DNA of 64,000 nt from Lactobacillus kullabergensis (lineage in GTDB: Bacteria; Bacillota; Bacilli; Lactobacillales; Lactobacillaceae), in assembly GCF_000967195.1 (NCBI RefSeq), contig NZ_KQ033871.1:820817-884816 (forward strand), written 5' to 3'. The position numbers and the translations under genes are program-made. This document shows, piece after piece, positions 19,591 through 29,778 of the stretch. Within the stretch, counting starts at the first letter, position 1. Each line of letters starts with the position of its first letter. Below the pieces are notes generated by a model. The model had not been told where the DNA came from. It worked only from the letters and a program-made list of their open reading frames with translations, and did not search any database.

Positions 19591-19917
19591 ATGTTTTTAA
19601 TTATCTTGATACCTGTTATAGGTCTTGCTTTAGCTTATATTGTTAATAAAATGTTTCCTAAAGCTCAATTTAGGGGATATGACCTATTGCCTTTCTTTTT
19701 TATATATGCATGTCACTTAATTACCATGCACCAAAAAAGACCTGAGTTTTTGCCTTATGGTTTCTTCGTTTTTTTCTTCTTAGTTATAGTTATAGCAATA
19801 TCTGATGCTGTTAAAAATAAAAATCTCTCTTTAAGTCAAACTCTGCGTAAAATCTGGGATTACTTAACTGTGAATACTATTTTTTGGTATCTGGGTCTAT
19901 TATTTTTGATGATATAG
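19591..19917 (+). CDS. DUF3397 family membrane protein
   Basis: 108 residues with four hydrophobic spans (about 2-18, 30-47, 54-72, 90-107). It matches the small DUF3397 membrane family found just before mraZ in many lactobacilli and bacilli. Function unknown. A GAGGA site precedes the ATG. A possible -10 TAAAAT (19557-19562) lies in the short divergent gap shared with the DUF4044-type gene. A terminator separates it from mraZ. Confidence 0.75.
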   Translation: MFLIILIPVIGLALAYIVNKMFPKAQFRGYDLLPFFFIYACHLITMHQKRPEFLPYGFFVFFFLVIVIAISDAVKNKNLSLSQTLRKIWDYLTVNTIFWYLGLLFLMI

Positions 19918-19953
19918 TCAAACTTTTTAATAAAAAAATTTTAAAAAATCTAG

Positions 19954-19986
19954 TCGCAAACCTGAATTGGTTTGCGATTTTTTCTT
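19954..19986 (+). terminator. Terminator before the mraZ operator
   Basis: TCGCAAACC (19954-19962) pairs perfectly with GGTTTGCGA (19969-19977), followed by TTTTTTCTTTTT. Confidence 0.9.
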
Positions 19987-20030
19987 TTTGTGTCATTAAA
20001 AAATAAATATTTAACTTTTTTGACTAAAAA

Positions 20031-20070
20031 GTGGTAGGAAGTGGTGAATTGTGGTAAATTATTTAGTGGA
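20031..20070 (+). promoter_or_regulatory. Phased GTGGT boxes: probable MraZ operator and promoter
   Basis: GTGGT occurs at 20031, 20041 and 20051, each separated by exactly 5 bases (10-bp period), and a fourth GTGGA is at 20066. MraZ is known to bind short direct repeats with this phasing upstream of its own gene. TGGTAAATT (20052-20060), overlapping the third box, is a candidate extended -10. TTGACT at 20020 is too far away to serve it as a -35. Binding would block transcription; autoregulation is inferred. Confidence 0.8.
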
Positions 20071-20083
20071 AGGGGGCTAAGCC

Positions 20084-20515
20084 ATGTTCATGGGTGAATA
20101 TCATCACAATCTTGACAGCAAAGGGCGTTTAATTATACCTGCCCGTTTGCGTAGCCAAATAGGTGACAAAATGATATTTACTCGCGGAATGGAAGGCTGC
20201 ATTTTTGGCTATACTACTGAGGCGTGGCAAAAAATTGAAGCTAAATTAGCGCAACTTCCATTGACTAAGAGAAATGCGCGTAGCTTTACGCGTTTGTTCT
20301 ACTCTGGTGCGATGGAATGCGAATTTGACAAACAAGGTCGTGTGAATCTGACCACAACGCTGAAGAAACATGCTTCCCTTGTCAAAGAATGTGTCATTGT
20401 AGGAGTTTCTGATCGAATTGAAATTTGGTCTAAGGAACGTTGGGAAAGCTTTAGTGATGAAGCCAATGAAAACTATGATGATATCGCAGAAAATTTGGAT
20501 GAAATTGAACTATAA
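20084..20515 (+). CDS. mraZ: Transcriptional regulator / division cluster protein MraZ
   Basis: 143 residues, two AbrB-like half-domains: MFMGEYHHNLDSKGRLIIPARLR at the N-terminus (shown here as MFMGEYHH...KGRLIIPARLR) and the second DKQGRVNLTTTLKKHA. Ring-forming DNA-binding protein that represses the division and cell-wall cluster. GGAAGGGGG precedes the start. First gene of a long same-strand run. Operator repeats sit directly upstream. Confidence 0.95.
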   Translation: MFMGEYHHNLDSKGRLIIPARLRSQIGDKMIFTRGMEGCIFGYTTEAWQKIEAKLAQLPLTKRNARSFTRLFYSGAMECEFDKQGRVNLTTTLKKHASLVKECVIVGVSDRIEIWSKERWESFSDEANENYDDIAENLDEIEL

Positions 20516-20517
20516 TT

Positions 20518-21465
20518 ATGGAATTCAAACACACCAGTGTACTCTTACACCAAACAATAGATAATTTAAAACTAAAAAATGGTGGTCTTTATGTAGACGC
20601 AACTTTTGGCGGTGGCGGTCATGCAAAATATTTATTGAGCAAACTTGCTAGTGGTACCTTAATTGGTTTTGATCAAGACGAATATGCAATAAATTCGGCT
20701 AAGTTAAACTTTGCTGATTTACTTGTTCAAAATGCCGATCCTAAATTACAATTGGTACATGATAATTTTAGCCATTTAAAAGAGAATCTGGTTGAGCTGG
20801 GTTACCAAAATGGTATAGATGGGATTTACTATGATTTGGGAGTTTCCTCGCCACAATTTGATCAGGCACAAAGGGGTTTTTCTTATCGCTTCGATGCTAG
20901 ATTGGATATGAGAATGGATCAAGAGCAAAGTCTTGATGCTTATCAATTGGTTAATAACTCAAGCCAAAAAGAATTGGCGAATATTTTGTATAAATTTGGT
21001 GGAGAAAAATATTCTCGCCAGATCGCCCATAAAATTGTCCTTAAGAGACAAAAAAAGCCAATTGAGACAACATTTGAACTGGTTGATATAATTAAGGAAG
21101 CAATTCCTGCGTTTGCAAGAAGGACTGGTGGGCACCCAGCAAAAAAGACCTTTCAGGCTTTGCGTGTTGCTGTGAATCACGAGCTTGATGTTTTAACTGA
21201 ATCACTTGAAGAGGCGGTTCACTTGTTAAAACCAGGTGGCCGAATTAGTGTGATTACCTTTCAGTCTGATGAAGACAAAATTGTAAAAAATATTTTTAAA
21301 AAATACTCTGAAGTTGATGTACCTAGGGGAATGCCAGTTATTCCTGACAACTTGAAGCCAATGCTTCGTTTAGTTAACCGCAAACCCATTGTTGCCTCAC
21401 CCGAAGAGCTAAAGAATAATAATCGCTCACACAGTGCAAAGTTGCGAGTCGCAGAAAAATTGTAA
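20518..21465 (+). CDS. rsmH: 16S rRNA (cytosine-1402 N4) methyltransferase RsmH
   Basis: 315 residues: N-terminal HTSVLLHQTI.NL, AdoMet-binding VDATFGGGGHAKYLL and GIYYDLGVSSPQFD, then RFDARLDMRMD and the C-terminal GGRISVITFQSDEDKIVK. Methylates C1402 in the ribosomal P site. Starts 2 bases after mraZ, coupled. Confidence 0.97.
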   Translation: MEFKHTSVLLHQTIDNLKLKNGGLYVDATFGGGGHAKYLLSKLASGTLIGFDQDEYAINSAKLNFADLLVQNADPKLQLVHDNFSHLKENLVELGYQNGIDGIYYDLGVSSPQFDQAQRGFSYRFDARLDMRMDQEQSLDAYQLVNNSSQKELANILYKFGGEKYSRQIAHKIVLKRQKKPIETTFELVDIIKEAIPAFARRTGGHPAKKTFQALRVAVNHELDVLTESLEEAVHLLKPGGRISVITFQSDEDKIVKNIFKKYSEVDVPRGMPVIPDNLKPMLRLVNRKPIVASPEELKNNNRSHSAKLRVAEKL

Positions 21466-21477
21466 AGAGGAAAAACA

Positions 21478-21840
21478 ATGGCTGATAATTTAGCAAGAAA
21501 AGTAGAGTTTAATCCTAATGAGCAAAGAGATCCAAAGAAGAGACAACGTCAAGTTCTCAATCATCACAACGTTGCTTGGACCGGCTTTGAAAAGTCCTTG
21601 CTTGTATTGGGAACAATAATAACCATTGGCTTAATGACAATGCTAGTTTCTTCCAGTATTTCTGCTACTTCAGCTCAACATGAACTTACCAATGTGCAAC
21701 GCGCAGTTGCAAAAGGGCAAAGTCAAGTTGGAGATTTGCATCAAGAATTAGGTGAGTTAACCTCAAGCTCTCGTATGAGTAAAATTGCACGTAGCAAGGG
21801 GTTAGCTTTGAATGAGAAAAATATTAGGACTATACGCTGA
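21478..21840 (+). CDS. ftsL: Cell division protein FtsL
   Basis: 120 residues: a basic cytoplasmic tail, one membrane span (about 40-62) and an extracellular coiled coil ending in SRMSKIARSKGLALNEKNIRTIR, typical of Gram-positive FtsL. It forms the FtsL-DivIC-DivIB complex at the septum. GAGGAAAAAC before the ATG; its stop overlaps the next start. Confidence 0.9.
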   Translation: MADNLARKVEFNPNEQRDPKKRQRQVLNHHNVAWTGFEKSLLVLGTIITIGLMTMLVSSSISATSAQHELTNVQRAVAKGQSQVGDLHQELGELTSSSRMSKIARSKGLALNEKNIRTIR

Positions 21841-24005
21841 TGAAAAAGCATAATAGTAAGATAAGTAACTCTAATTCCAAAGCTCACGGATACCGTTTTA
21901 CAGTCGGGAGATTTCTCGAGGTAGCTGTTGCTTTGGTTTTTCTCGTATTTATAGGAAGATTTTTATATATTGGCATTTCAAAGACTGTTAATGGACAAAA
22001 TTTAACTGCTAAAACTGAGCAATTATATATGCGTAATCAGGTATTAAAAGCTAATCGCGGTACGATATATGACCGTAATGGCTTGGCAGTTGCTCAAGAT
22101 TCTCATTTATATACTATTTATGCTATTTTAGATAAATCTTCTATCAATTATAAAAATAAGCCTGAATATGTTGTTGATAAAAATAAGACTGCTAACAAAT
22201 TAGCTCAAGTCTTACCTCTTAAAACTGACGAAATTTTAAAATATCTTAATCCTGCACGCCCTGTTTTTCAGGTACAATTTGGTACTGCAGGTTCCAATTT
22301 ATCAAAACAGCAAAAAGATAAAATTGAAAAGATGAATTTGCCTGGTATTAAATTCTTTGAAACCCAGTCTCGGCTTTATCCTAATGGTAATTTTGCTTCA
22401 CATGTAATAGGAATGGCTACCCCGGTATATGATAAAAAAACCAAGCAGCAGAATCTTGAAGGTACCATGGGACTTGAAGCATGGTATGATGACGTGCTTA
22501 CTGGAAAAAACGGTTATCAGGTTTCCGCAGTAGATGCTTCTAATTTTCAGACGCCAAATAGCGCGCATAACTATAAGGCACCAGTCGACGGTAATAATAT
22601 TTATCTAACCATTGATTCACAATTGCAGGAATACCTTGAAAATAGGCTCTCCTATGTCCAAAATACGTTTAATCCGGTTTCCATGACAGCTGTCGTTGAA
22701 GATATTAAAACGGGTAAAGTTTTAGCTGCTTCTCAAAGACCAACTTTTAATCCGCAAACGAAAAAGGGTCTGAAAAACTCATATCGCAACATTTTAGTAC
22801 AAGATACTTATGAACCGGGCTCTGTTTTTAAAGTTCTAACGCTGTCATCATCTGTAAATAGTGGAAATTATCATCCTAACCAATACTATAATTCAGGATC
22901 AGTTTCTGTTAATGGATCTGTAATTCACGATTGGCAGCCTCACGGTTGGGGAAGCATCCCATTTTCACAGGCTTTTCCTCGCTCAAGTAATACTGGCTTT
23001 GTTCATATTGAGCAGCAAATGGGTGCCAAGACTTGGAAAAAATATTTGAAAAAATTTCATATTGGCGAAAAAACTGGAGTAACCTTGCCCGGTGAACAAC
23101 CGGGAACCATAGCATTCAATTCTCCGATTGATCAAGCTGTAACCAGTTTTGGTCAAGGCGTTGATGTCAATGTTATGCAAATGATGCAGGCATTTAGCAG
23201 TCTGGCAAATGATGGGCAAATGGTAAAACCGCAATTCGTTGAAAAAATTACGGATGCTGATAATCATACTATCACCGGTTATCAAATTAAAAATGTAGGT
23301 CAACCAGTTTACACTAAAGAAACTGCATCTACCGTACTTGAAAATATGCGTCGAGTTTTAAATAAACGCATTGGAACAGGTTCCGCATACCAAATGAAAG
23401 GTCAGAGTATTGCCGTTAAAACGGGTACTGCTCAGATTGCTAACCTTAAAGGCGGAGGCTATCTCAAAGGTAACAATAATTACATCTTTTCCGTGGTTGG
23501 AGTCACGCCTGCTAAACATCCACGATACTGCATTTATATTACTGTCAAGCAGCCACGTAAAATGAGTAAACCAGCTGAAGTAATACTTTCATCAATTTTT
23601 AAACCAATGATGAATAGAGTAATTCTCATGTCTAAAAATGGTCTAAGCAGTTCAACGGCTGTTAAAACACCTAACCTAAAAGGTTTAAACTACAAAAAGG
23701 CCGAAAAGGTAGCACAGCGTGTCGGTTTAAGACTTGCTAAGATTGGTACGGGTGATAAAATAACTGAACAATCCTACTCGGCAGGTCAAAGACAACAGTC
23801 AGGAAAATTAATGCTTGTTCGTACTGCTGGAAGTATAGAATGTCCAGACATGAAGGGCTGGTCTATTGATGAGTTACACCAATTTGCAGCTTTAACAGGA
23901 GTTAAATTACGGATCAAAGGCACAGGAATAGTTTTTAAGCAAGGTCTGGCTACAGGTGAGCCTGTTAAACCGGGTACAAAAATAAAAATACAATTAAAGG
24001 AGTAG
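21840..24005 (+). CDS. pbp2B: Septal penicillin-binding protein 2B (FtsI-type transpeptidase) with PASTA domains
   Basis: 721 residues: one membrane span (about 27-47), a dimerisation domain (about 65-235), then the transpeptidase with SVFK (Ser about 328), SSN in FPRSSNTGF and KTG (about 527). Two C-terminal PASTA repeats (about 605-660 and 661-721) begin [16 protein letters not shown] and [13 protein letters not shown]. It crosslinks septal peptidoglycan; PASTA domains contact wall fragments or the septal machinery. Starts on the ftsL stop. Confidence 0.96.
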   Translation: MKKHNSKISNSNSKAHGYRFTVGRFLEVAVALVFLVFIGRFLYIGISKTVNGQNLTAKTEQLYMRNQVLKANRGTIYDRNGLAVAQDSHLYTIYAILDKSSINYKNKPEYVVDKNKTANKLAQVLPLKTDEILKYLNPARPVFQVQFGTAGSNLSKQQKDKIEKMNLPGIKFFETQSRLYPNGNFASHVIGMATPVYDKKTKQQNLEGTMGLEAWYDDVLTGKNGYQVSAVDASNFQTPNSAHNYKAPVDGNNIYLTIDSQLQEYLENRLSYVQNTFNPVSMTAVVEDIKTGKVLAASQRPTFNPQTKKGLKNSYRNILVQDTYEPGSVFKVLTLSSSVNSGNYHPNQYYNSGSVSVNGSVIHDWQPHGWGSIPFSQAFPRSSNTGFVHIEQQMGAKTWKKYLKKFHIGEKTGVTLPGEQPGTIAFNSPIDQAVTSFGQGVDVNVMQMMQAFSSLANDGQMVKPQFVEKITDADNHTITGYQIKNVGQPVYTKETASTVLENMRRVLNKRIGTGSAYQMKGQSIAVKTGTAQIANLKGGGYLKGNNNYIFSVVGVTPAKHPRYCIYITVKQPRKMSKPAEVILSSIFKPMMNRVILMSKNGLSSSTAVKTPNLKGLNYKKAEKVAQRVGLRLAKIGTGDKITEQSYSAGQRQQSGKLMLVRTAGSIECPDMKGWSIDELHQFAALTGVKLRIKGTGIVFKQGLATGEPVKPGTKIKIQLKE

Positions 24006-24012
24006 CATTTTT

Positions 24013-24975
24013 ATGCTGATTATTAGCATTATTGCATTAGTAAGTTCACTAGCGTTGACTGGGATCATTCTGCCTTGGATGATTATTTTCATGAGGACAC
24101 ATCACGAAGGACAAGAAATTCGTGATGAAGGTCCTAAATGGCATGAAAAGAAATCAGGAACACCCACAATGGGTGGGGTAGTCTTTGTTTTGGCAGCTAC
24201 AGTATCTACCATTTGGGTTAGTATTTGGCAACAGGAAACGTCTAAACTAATTTGGATTTTACTAATCAGTTTGCTTGGCTACGGAATAATCGGCTTTTTA
24301 GATGATGGTATTAAACTGTTTTACAAGCGCAATTTAGGTTTGCACGCCTGGCAAAAATTTTCCTTACAAATATTGGTTGCTATTGTGATTGTCTTTATTG
24401 CAGCTACAGATAATTTTCAATTTAAACTTTTTATACCATTTTTTGGTATTGTGAACAGTGCGATTTTATTTACCATTTTTGTAATTTTTTGGCTGGTTGG
24501 CTTTTCCAATGCTGTTAATCTCTCAGATGGATTAGATGGTCTGGCAACGGGACTTTCAATTATTGCTTATGCTACTTATTCTTATATTGCACTTAAACAA
24601 AAGAACTTTGCTATTTTAATTTTTTGTATGAGTGTTATAGGTGGTTTGATTTCATTTTTTATTTTTAATCATAAACCTGCTAAAATTTTTATGGGTGATG
24701 CCGGATCCTTGGCATTAGGAGGTGGATTGGCTGCTGTCAGCATCTTTTTAAACAGGCCATGGTCTCTTTTATTAATTGGAATCGTGTTTGTTTGTGAAAC
24801 TGCAAGTGTAATTCTACAAGTAATCTCTTTTCAAACTACAGGTAAAAGGATTTTTAAAATGACACCAATTCACCATCATTTCGAAATGCTGGGGTATTCT
24901 GAATGGAAAGTAGATATTATTTTCTGGATAGTTGGATTGATTGGTAGTTTTTTGTATTTAATAATATGGGGATAA
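24013..24975 (+). CDS. mraY: Phospho-MurNAc-pentapeptide translocase MraY
   Basis: 320 residues, about ten membrane spans. Family motifs: [31 protein letters not shown] (two Asp of the active site), [27 protein letters not shown] and TPIHHHFE. Makes lipid I from UDP-MurNAc-pentapeptide and undecaprenyl phosphate. AAGGAG overlaps the end of pbp2B. Confidence 0.98.
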   Translation: MLIISIIALVSSLALTGIILPWMIIFMRTHHEGQEIRDEGPKWHEKKSGTPTMGGVVFVLAATVSTIWVSIWQQETSKLIWILLISLLGYGIIGFLDDGIKLFYKRNLGLHAWQKFSLQILVAIVIVFIAATDNFQFKLFIPFFGIVNSAILFTIFVIFWLVGFSNAVNLSDGLDGLATGLSIIAYATYSYIALKQKNFAILIFCMSVIGGLISFFIFNHKPAKIFMGDAGSLALGGGLAAVSIFLNRPWSLLLIGIVFVCETASVILQVISFQTTGKRIFKMTPIHHHFEMLGYSEWKVDIIFWIVGLIGSFLYLIIWG

Positions 24976-24985
24976 AATTAGGCAA

Positions 24986-26365
24986 ATGAAGCAGATTAAG
25001 ACTTATCAGAACAAAAACATTTTGGTTTTAGGTCTGGGCAAAAGCGGTTTTGCAGTTAGTAAATTGCTGCTTAAACTTGGTGCAAAGTTGACTTTAAATG
25101 ATCAGGCTGATTTGAGTAAAAATAAAAATGCACAGGAATTGAAAAAACAGGGAGTCCGCGTGATTGACGGCAGGCATCCAATTGAATTATTAAGTCAAGA
25201 AAGTTTTGATTATTTCATAAAAAATCCTGGCATCCCTTATGAAAATCCAATGGTACAAGAGGCTCAAAAACTAAACTTGCCTATTATAACCGAGCCAGAA
25301 ATTGCATTGAGTGTTAGTGATGCCCCTTATATTTGCGTTACAGGTTCGAATGGGAAAACCACCACAGTAATGCTGACCCAGAAAATTCTTGATCATCATT
25401 TGTCTAAAAATGGACATCATGCATACGCAGTAGGGAACATTGGCGTACCTATATCTGAAGTGGTTGAAAAAGCGACCAAGGATGATATTCTAGTCTGCGA
25501 AACTTCCAGTTTTCAGTTACTTGGTGTTACAGATATTGATCCTAATGTGGCAGCGATCATTGACATATACCATAATGTTCACTTGGATTATCATAAAACT
25601 TTTGAAAATTATGTTAATGCAAAACTGAATGTTACTCGTACGCAGAGTTCAGATCATTATTTTTTGGCCAATTTCGATCAAAAAGATATTTTGAAACAAG
25701 AAAGGAAAGTTACAAGAGCAAAATTCGTAACTTTTTCTGAAAATAGTCAAGATGCCGATTATTTTATTGCCGATGGGTATTTACAAAATCAGCACGAAAA
25801 AATAATGAAGACATCTGACATGAAATTACCTGGAATTCATAACCAGCAGAACGCCTTAGTTGCTAGTGCAATTGCACAAATAATGGGTGCAGATACCAAT
25901 GATATTAAAGCCGTTTTAACAACTTTTGCTGGTGCAAAGCACCGCTTGCAATACGTGATGACATTAGAAGGTCGCAAAATATACAACGATTCTAAATCTA
26001 CAAATATTGAAGCAGCTTCTGTTGCAATTCCTTCTTTTGAAGATCCAGAAGTCTGGATCGCTGGTGGCTTAGATCGAGGATTTACTTTTGATTCTTTAGT
26101 ACCTTTTTTAAAAAAACACGTTAAAGCGGCCGTTTTATATGGTGAAAGTCGTTATTTATTAGCGGATGCTGCTAGAAAAGCGGGTATTAAACAAATTGTA
26201 ATTAAAAACACTTTACAGGAAGCAGTTCCTAGCGCATATGAATTAACAAAACCTGGTGACGTATTGTTGTTTTCACCGGCTTGTGCGTCATGGGATCAAT
26301 TTAGAACATTTGAAGAACGTGGGGACTATTTTGTTAATTTTGTAAAGGAATTGAAGACGAAATAA
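24986..26365 (+). CDS. murD: UDP-N-acetylmuramoylalanine-D-glutamate ligase MurD
   Basis: 459 residues: N-terminal Rossmann (NILVLGLGKSGFAVSKLL), ATP P-loop TGSNGKTTTVML, ETSSFQLLG, the HLDYHKTFENY lysine region, LPGIHNQQNALVA, AKHRLQYV and C-terminal NDSKSTNIEAA. Adds D-Glu to UDP-MurNAc-L-Ala. Nine bases after mraY. Confidence 0.98.
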   Translation: MKQIKTYQNKNILVLGLGKSGFAVSKLLLKLGAKLTLNDQADLSKNKNAQELKKQGVRVIDGRHPIELLSQESFDYFIKNPGIPYENPMVQEAQKLNLPIITEPEIALSVSDAPYICVTGSNGKTTTVMLTQKILDHHLSKNGHHAYAVGNIGVPISEVVEKATKDDILVCETSSFQLLGVTDIDPNVAAIIDIYHNVHLDYHKTFENYVNAKLNVTRTQSSDHYFLANFDQKDILKQERKVTRAKFVTFSENSQDADYFIADGYLQNQHEKIMKTSDMKLPGIHNQQNALVASAIAQIMGADTNDIKAVLTTFAGAKHRLQYVMTLEGRKIYNDSKSTNIEAASVAIPSFEDPEVWIAGGLDRGFTFDSLVPFLKKHVKAAVLYGESRYLLADAARKAGIKQIVIKNTLQEAVPSAYELTKPGDVLLFSPACASWDQFRTFEERGDYFVNFVKELKTK

Positions 26366-26366
26366 A

Positions 26367-27473
26367 ATGAGAATAATATTTACTGGTGGAGGAACCGGTG
26401 GTCATATTTATCCTATTATGGCTATCATTGAAAGATTAAAAGAGCGCAACATAGCTACAAATGATGAAATTCTGTTTGTAGGTACTAAAAATGGCCTTGA
26501 AGCAAAAATTGTTCCAGCGGCTGGCGTAAATTTCAAAACGATTGAAATGCGCGGGTTTTCACGTAAACATATAATGAGTAATTTTGCTACAATTAGGTTG
26601 TTTCTTAAAGCTACAAAAAAGGCTCAAAAAATTATTAATGAGTTTAAGCCTGATATTGTAATGGGAACTGGTGGCTATGTGAGTGGTGCTGTAGTTTATG
26701 AAGCAGCTAAAATGAAAATACCAACCTTGATTCATGAATCGAATTCGGTTGTTGGAGTTGCTAATAAGTTTTTAGGTCACTATGTAAATAAGATTTGTTA
26801 TACGTTTGATGACGCAGCTAAACAGTTTTCTGAGAAGAAAAAATTGGTAAAAACTGGGAATCCTCGTTCTCAGCAAGTACTGAACTTATCATCGACAAAA
26901 GTTGATATGCAAAGTAAATGGAATCTGAATCCAATAATACCTACAGTATTAGTTTTTGGAGGATCTCGTGGAGCTTTAGCCATCAACAGAATTATGCTTA
27001 AGTCACTAACTCGTTTGCAAAAAAAGCCATATCAGATAATTTGGGTAACCGGAACATATTATTTTAAAGAAATCCAAGAAAAACTGGCTAATATAGACTA
27101 TGGTAAAAGTATTAAAATTTTACCATATGTTAAAGATATGCCTGCACTTTTGCCTAAAATGATTTGTGTAGTTTCACGATCTGGAGCAACCAGCATTGCG
27201 GAATTTACAGCTTTAGGTGTTCCCGCCATATTAATTCCCAGCCCGAACGTTACTCATAACCATCAAATGAAAAACGCACTTGATCTGGAAAAAGCAGGCG
27301 CTGCGACAGTAATTGCTGAAAGCGACCTTAATATCAATAATTTTATTTCCTCAATTGATCATATCGTTTTAGATCGTAAATATTATACAGAAATGAGTAA
27401 AGCTTCAAAGAAATTGGGCGTTCCAGATGCTTCTGACGAAGTAATTAAAGTAATGCAAGATATATCTAAGTAA
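26367..27473 (+). CDS. murG: Lipid II-forming GlcNAc transferase MurG
   Basis: 368 residues, GT-B fold. N-terminal TGGGTGGHIYPIMAI is the G-loop contacting lipid I; GTGGYVSGAVV is the second; HESNSVVGVANK and the donor-site FGGSRGALAIN and SRSGATSIAEFTALGVPAILIP (alpha/beta/alpha motif) follow. Acts at the inner membrane face. It starts one base after murD stops. Confidence 0.98.
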   Translation: MRIIFTGGGTGGHIYPIMAIIERLKERNIATNDEILFVGTKNGLEAKIVPAAGVNFKTIEMRGFSRKHIMSNFATIRLFLKATKKAQKIINEFKPDIVMGTGGYVSGAVVYEAAKMKIPTLIHESNSVVGVANKFLGHYVNKICYTFDDAAKQFSEKKKLVKTGNPRSQQVLNLSSTKVDMQSKWNLNPIIPTVLVFGGSRGALAINRIMLKSLTRLQKKPYQIIWVTGTYYFKEIQEKLANIDYGKSIKILPYVKDMPALLPKMICVVSRSGATSIAEFTALGVPAILIPSPNVTHNHQMKNALDLEKAGAATVIAESDLNINNFISSIDHIVLDRKYYTEMSKASKKLGVPDASDEVIKVMQDISK

Positions 27474-27495
27474 GAAGAAGGTGAGGCAGTTGACT

Positions 27496-28344
27496 ATGAA
27501 GCGAGTAACAAAAATTGATCCAAAAGAAAAATTATCACCTTATTTAGATCACGAATCTAATCAGAAGAAAAAGTTTAAAGCTAAAACAAAAGTCTCTGCC
27601 TCTTTGTCAAAGTTACATAATGAACGTAAAACTGCATTATTTAAACGTTTGGGACTTGTTGTGGGAATCTCAGTAGTGTCCATTTTGGGACTAGGTTATT
27701 ATATTTCCCCTTTAGCAAATGTGAAAAGCATTCAAATAAAAGGTGAAAATGATTTACCAATAAAAGAAGTTGTAAAAACTACTGATATTAAAGCCAGTGA
27801 TAAAATAATTGACCATCTGTTTAATAAGGACAGTATAGACCATAAACTGTCATCAAGATACTCTGAAATAAAAACCATAAATGTTCATGTTAAAAATTTT
27901 AACCATTTGATTCTTAATATTGACGAATACCATACGATTGGTTACATTAAAAATGCCAAAGGATACCGGAAAATACTTACACAAGGCAAATTGGGTTCCC
28001 AGATAATTCCGTGGTCAAAGGTGAGTCCGGATAAGCCAGTTTTTGTGGGATATAACCATGAAATATCATTGAAAGAAACTCTTCACTTGTTTAATAGTCT
28101 GCCTTCAGATTTTCAAAATCAGATAAAATTGTTAAGCGGCAACACTAGGAGAAAATCACAGGTAATTTTTCTAATGAAAAATGGAAATGTAGTAATTGGT
28201 AACGTTTCTACCCTCAAAAGTAAATTAAAGTACTATAATAAAATAAAAACTAAAGTGGGAAAAAATACTTTAATTGATTTGGAAGTAGGTGCGTTTAGCA
28301 GGCCGCTTACACCAAGTGAAAAGAAAGCTTATGGTTTAACTTAG
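27496..28344 (+). CDS. divIB: Cell division protein DivIB/FtsQ
   Basis: 282 residues from ATG 27496: a long basic cytoplasmic tail, one membrane span (about 53-75), a POTRA domain starting at ANVKSIQIKGENDL and the beta domain (GYRKILTQG, IDLEVGAF). I chose ATG 27496 because AAGGTGAGG sits about nine bases upstream; the GTG at 27481 lies inside this site. Works with FtsL/DivIC at the septum. The cytoplasmic tail has low complexity. Confidence 0.92.
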   Translation: MKRVTKIDPKEKLSPYLDHESNQKKKFKAKTKVSASLSKLHNERKTALFKRLGLVVGISVVSILGLGYYISPLANVKSIQIKGENDLPIKEVVKTTDIKASDKIIDHLFNKDSIDHKLSSRYSEIKTINVHVKNFNHLILNIDEYHTIGYIKNAKGYRKILTQGKLGSQIIPWSKVSPDKPVFVGYNHEISLKETLHLFNSLPSDFQNQIKLLSGNTRRKSQVIFLMKNGNVVIGNVSTLKSKLKYYNKIKTKVGKNTLIDLEVGAFSRPLTPSEKKAYGLT

Positions 28345-28366
28345 GCTGAATTTGAGCTACTTTTAT

Positions 28367-28375
28367 GGTAAAATT
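28367..28375 (+). promoter_or_regulatory. Possible extra ftsAZ promoter (extended -10)
   Basis: TGGTAAAAT lies in the only gap of more than 50 bp inside the division cluster before sepF. No convincing -35. Low certainty. Confidence 0.35.
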
Positions 28376-28405
28376 TTTGTAAAGAGCACTGACAGGGGGT
28401 AAATT

Positions 28406-29764
28406 TTGGACAATACAAATTTATTAGTGGGCTTAGATATTGGTACCACAAGTGTGAAAGCGGTTGTAGCAGATACAGGTAAAGTTATCGGAGCTGTAGC
28501 TGTTCCCAATAGGGGAATGCGCCATGGCAATATAGTTGATATTGATGAGACAGCTGCTGCTATTAGTAGAGCGTTAAAAGAAATAGCTAAAAAGACAAAC
28601 GCAAAGATTTATCGAGTTGTAACAGGCATACCGGTTGGTATGCTTCAACTTGAAACTGCAAGCGATTTGGTTAATGTAAGCGATAATGGTCAGGAAGTTG
28701 GCAACCATGATGTCAGACGTGTAGTACGTGCTGCTATCAGGTCTGCAGTAAAAAACGAACGTGAACCTATTGCTTTTTTGCCAAGCCGCTTTTTAATTGA
28801 TGGTAAAACGGAAGTCGATGATCCCCGAAAAATGATTGCTCATTCTCTGTCAGTGCAGGGCATCATGCTTACGGCTCCGGCAAGTCCTTTGCATAATATT
28901 AAAAAGGCTATAGAGCGAGCAGGTTATTCTAATAACTTTTTTGTTCCAACCCCGCTTGCTATTGCCAGTGTTGCTTTAAATGAAAGTGAGCGACAGTTTG
29001 GCTCAATAATCCTTGATTTAGGTGGTGGCGTGACTACTGCCACGGTCATTCACAATAATCAGATTAAATATGCTAATATTGATTTTGAAGGAGGAAGCGA
29101 TATTAGCAATGACATCTCTGTTGTTCTTAGTACATCAAAAAGGGATGCAGAACAAATAAAACTTGATTATGGCTATGCCGATCCAAATCTAGCTTCTGAA
29201 AAAAATAAATTTGCTGTTAATAGCGTAGGTTCAAATGGTCAACAGATGGTTGACGAAAGCTACTTAAGTGAAATTATTAATGCTAGAGTTATGCAGACCA
29301 TTGACAGAATTGAAAAAGGTTTGGTTAAACATGATGCTTTAAGTTTGCCTGGTGGTGTCATTATCACTGGTGGAAGCAGTCTGTTACAAGGTTTTGATGG
29401 CATAATAGCCAATACTTTAAATGTCAAAGCCAGAATCTATCAACCTGACCAAATTGGAATGCGCAATCCAATTTATTCAGCTGCATATGGAGTCGTTAAC
29501 TATGCATATAAAATGTCTGATATTGACTTTTTAGTAATTAACGCAATATACGGCAAGGATGCACTTGGTCAAGAAGAAGTGACTGTTCAAGAAAAAACAA
29601 AAACTTCGAAAAGAACAGCTACTGTTAATGAAAGTAAAAGAAAAGAAGAATATAATAGACGTGAGTTACTGAAACGAGAAAAATCTTCGCAAAGTAAAAC
29701 GAAAAATAATACGCAAAATAAAGATAAAGGCTTTAAGAACTTCTTCAAAAAGTTCTTTGATTAA
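28406..29764 (+). CDS. ftsA: Cell division actin homolog FtsA
   Basis: 452 residues with actin-fold motifs LVGLDIGTTSVKAVV, LDLGGGVTTATV and IITGGSSLLQGF, plus an SHS2/1C insertion. A C-terminal linker rich in Lys/Arg/Thr leads to an amphipathic end (KGFKNFFKKFFD) that should bind the membrane. It tethers FtsZ. Start is TTG 28406, supported by AGGGGGT six bases upstream; no ATG fits. An extended -10 TGGTAAAAT (28367-28375) could be an extra promoter for ftsAZ. Confidence 0.96.
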   Translation: MDNTNLLVGLDIGTTSVKAVVADTGKVIGAVAVPNRGMRHGNIVDIDETAAAISRALKEIAKKTNAKIYRVVTGIPVGMLQLETASDLVNVSDNGQEVGNHDVRRVVRAAIRSAVKNEREPIAFLPSRFLIDGKTEVDDPRKMIAHSLSVQGIMLTAPASPLHNIKKAIERAGYSNNFFVPTPLAIASVALNESERQFGSIILDLGGGVTTATVIHNNQIKYANIDFEGGSDISNDISVVLSTSKRDAEQIKLDYGYADPNLASEKNKFAVNSVGSNGQQMVDESYLSEIINARVMQTIDRIEKGLVKHDALSLPGGVIITGGSSLLQGFDGIIANTLNVKARIYQPDQIGMRNPIYSAAYGVVNYAYKMSDIDFLVINAIYGKDALGQEEVTVQEKTKTSKRTATVNESKRKEEYNRRELLKREKSSQSKTKNNTQNKDKGFKNFFKKFFD

Positions 29765-29778
29765 AGGTGGTTAATTAG

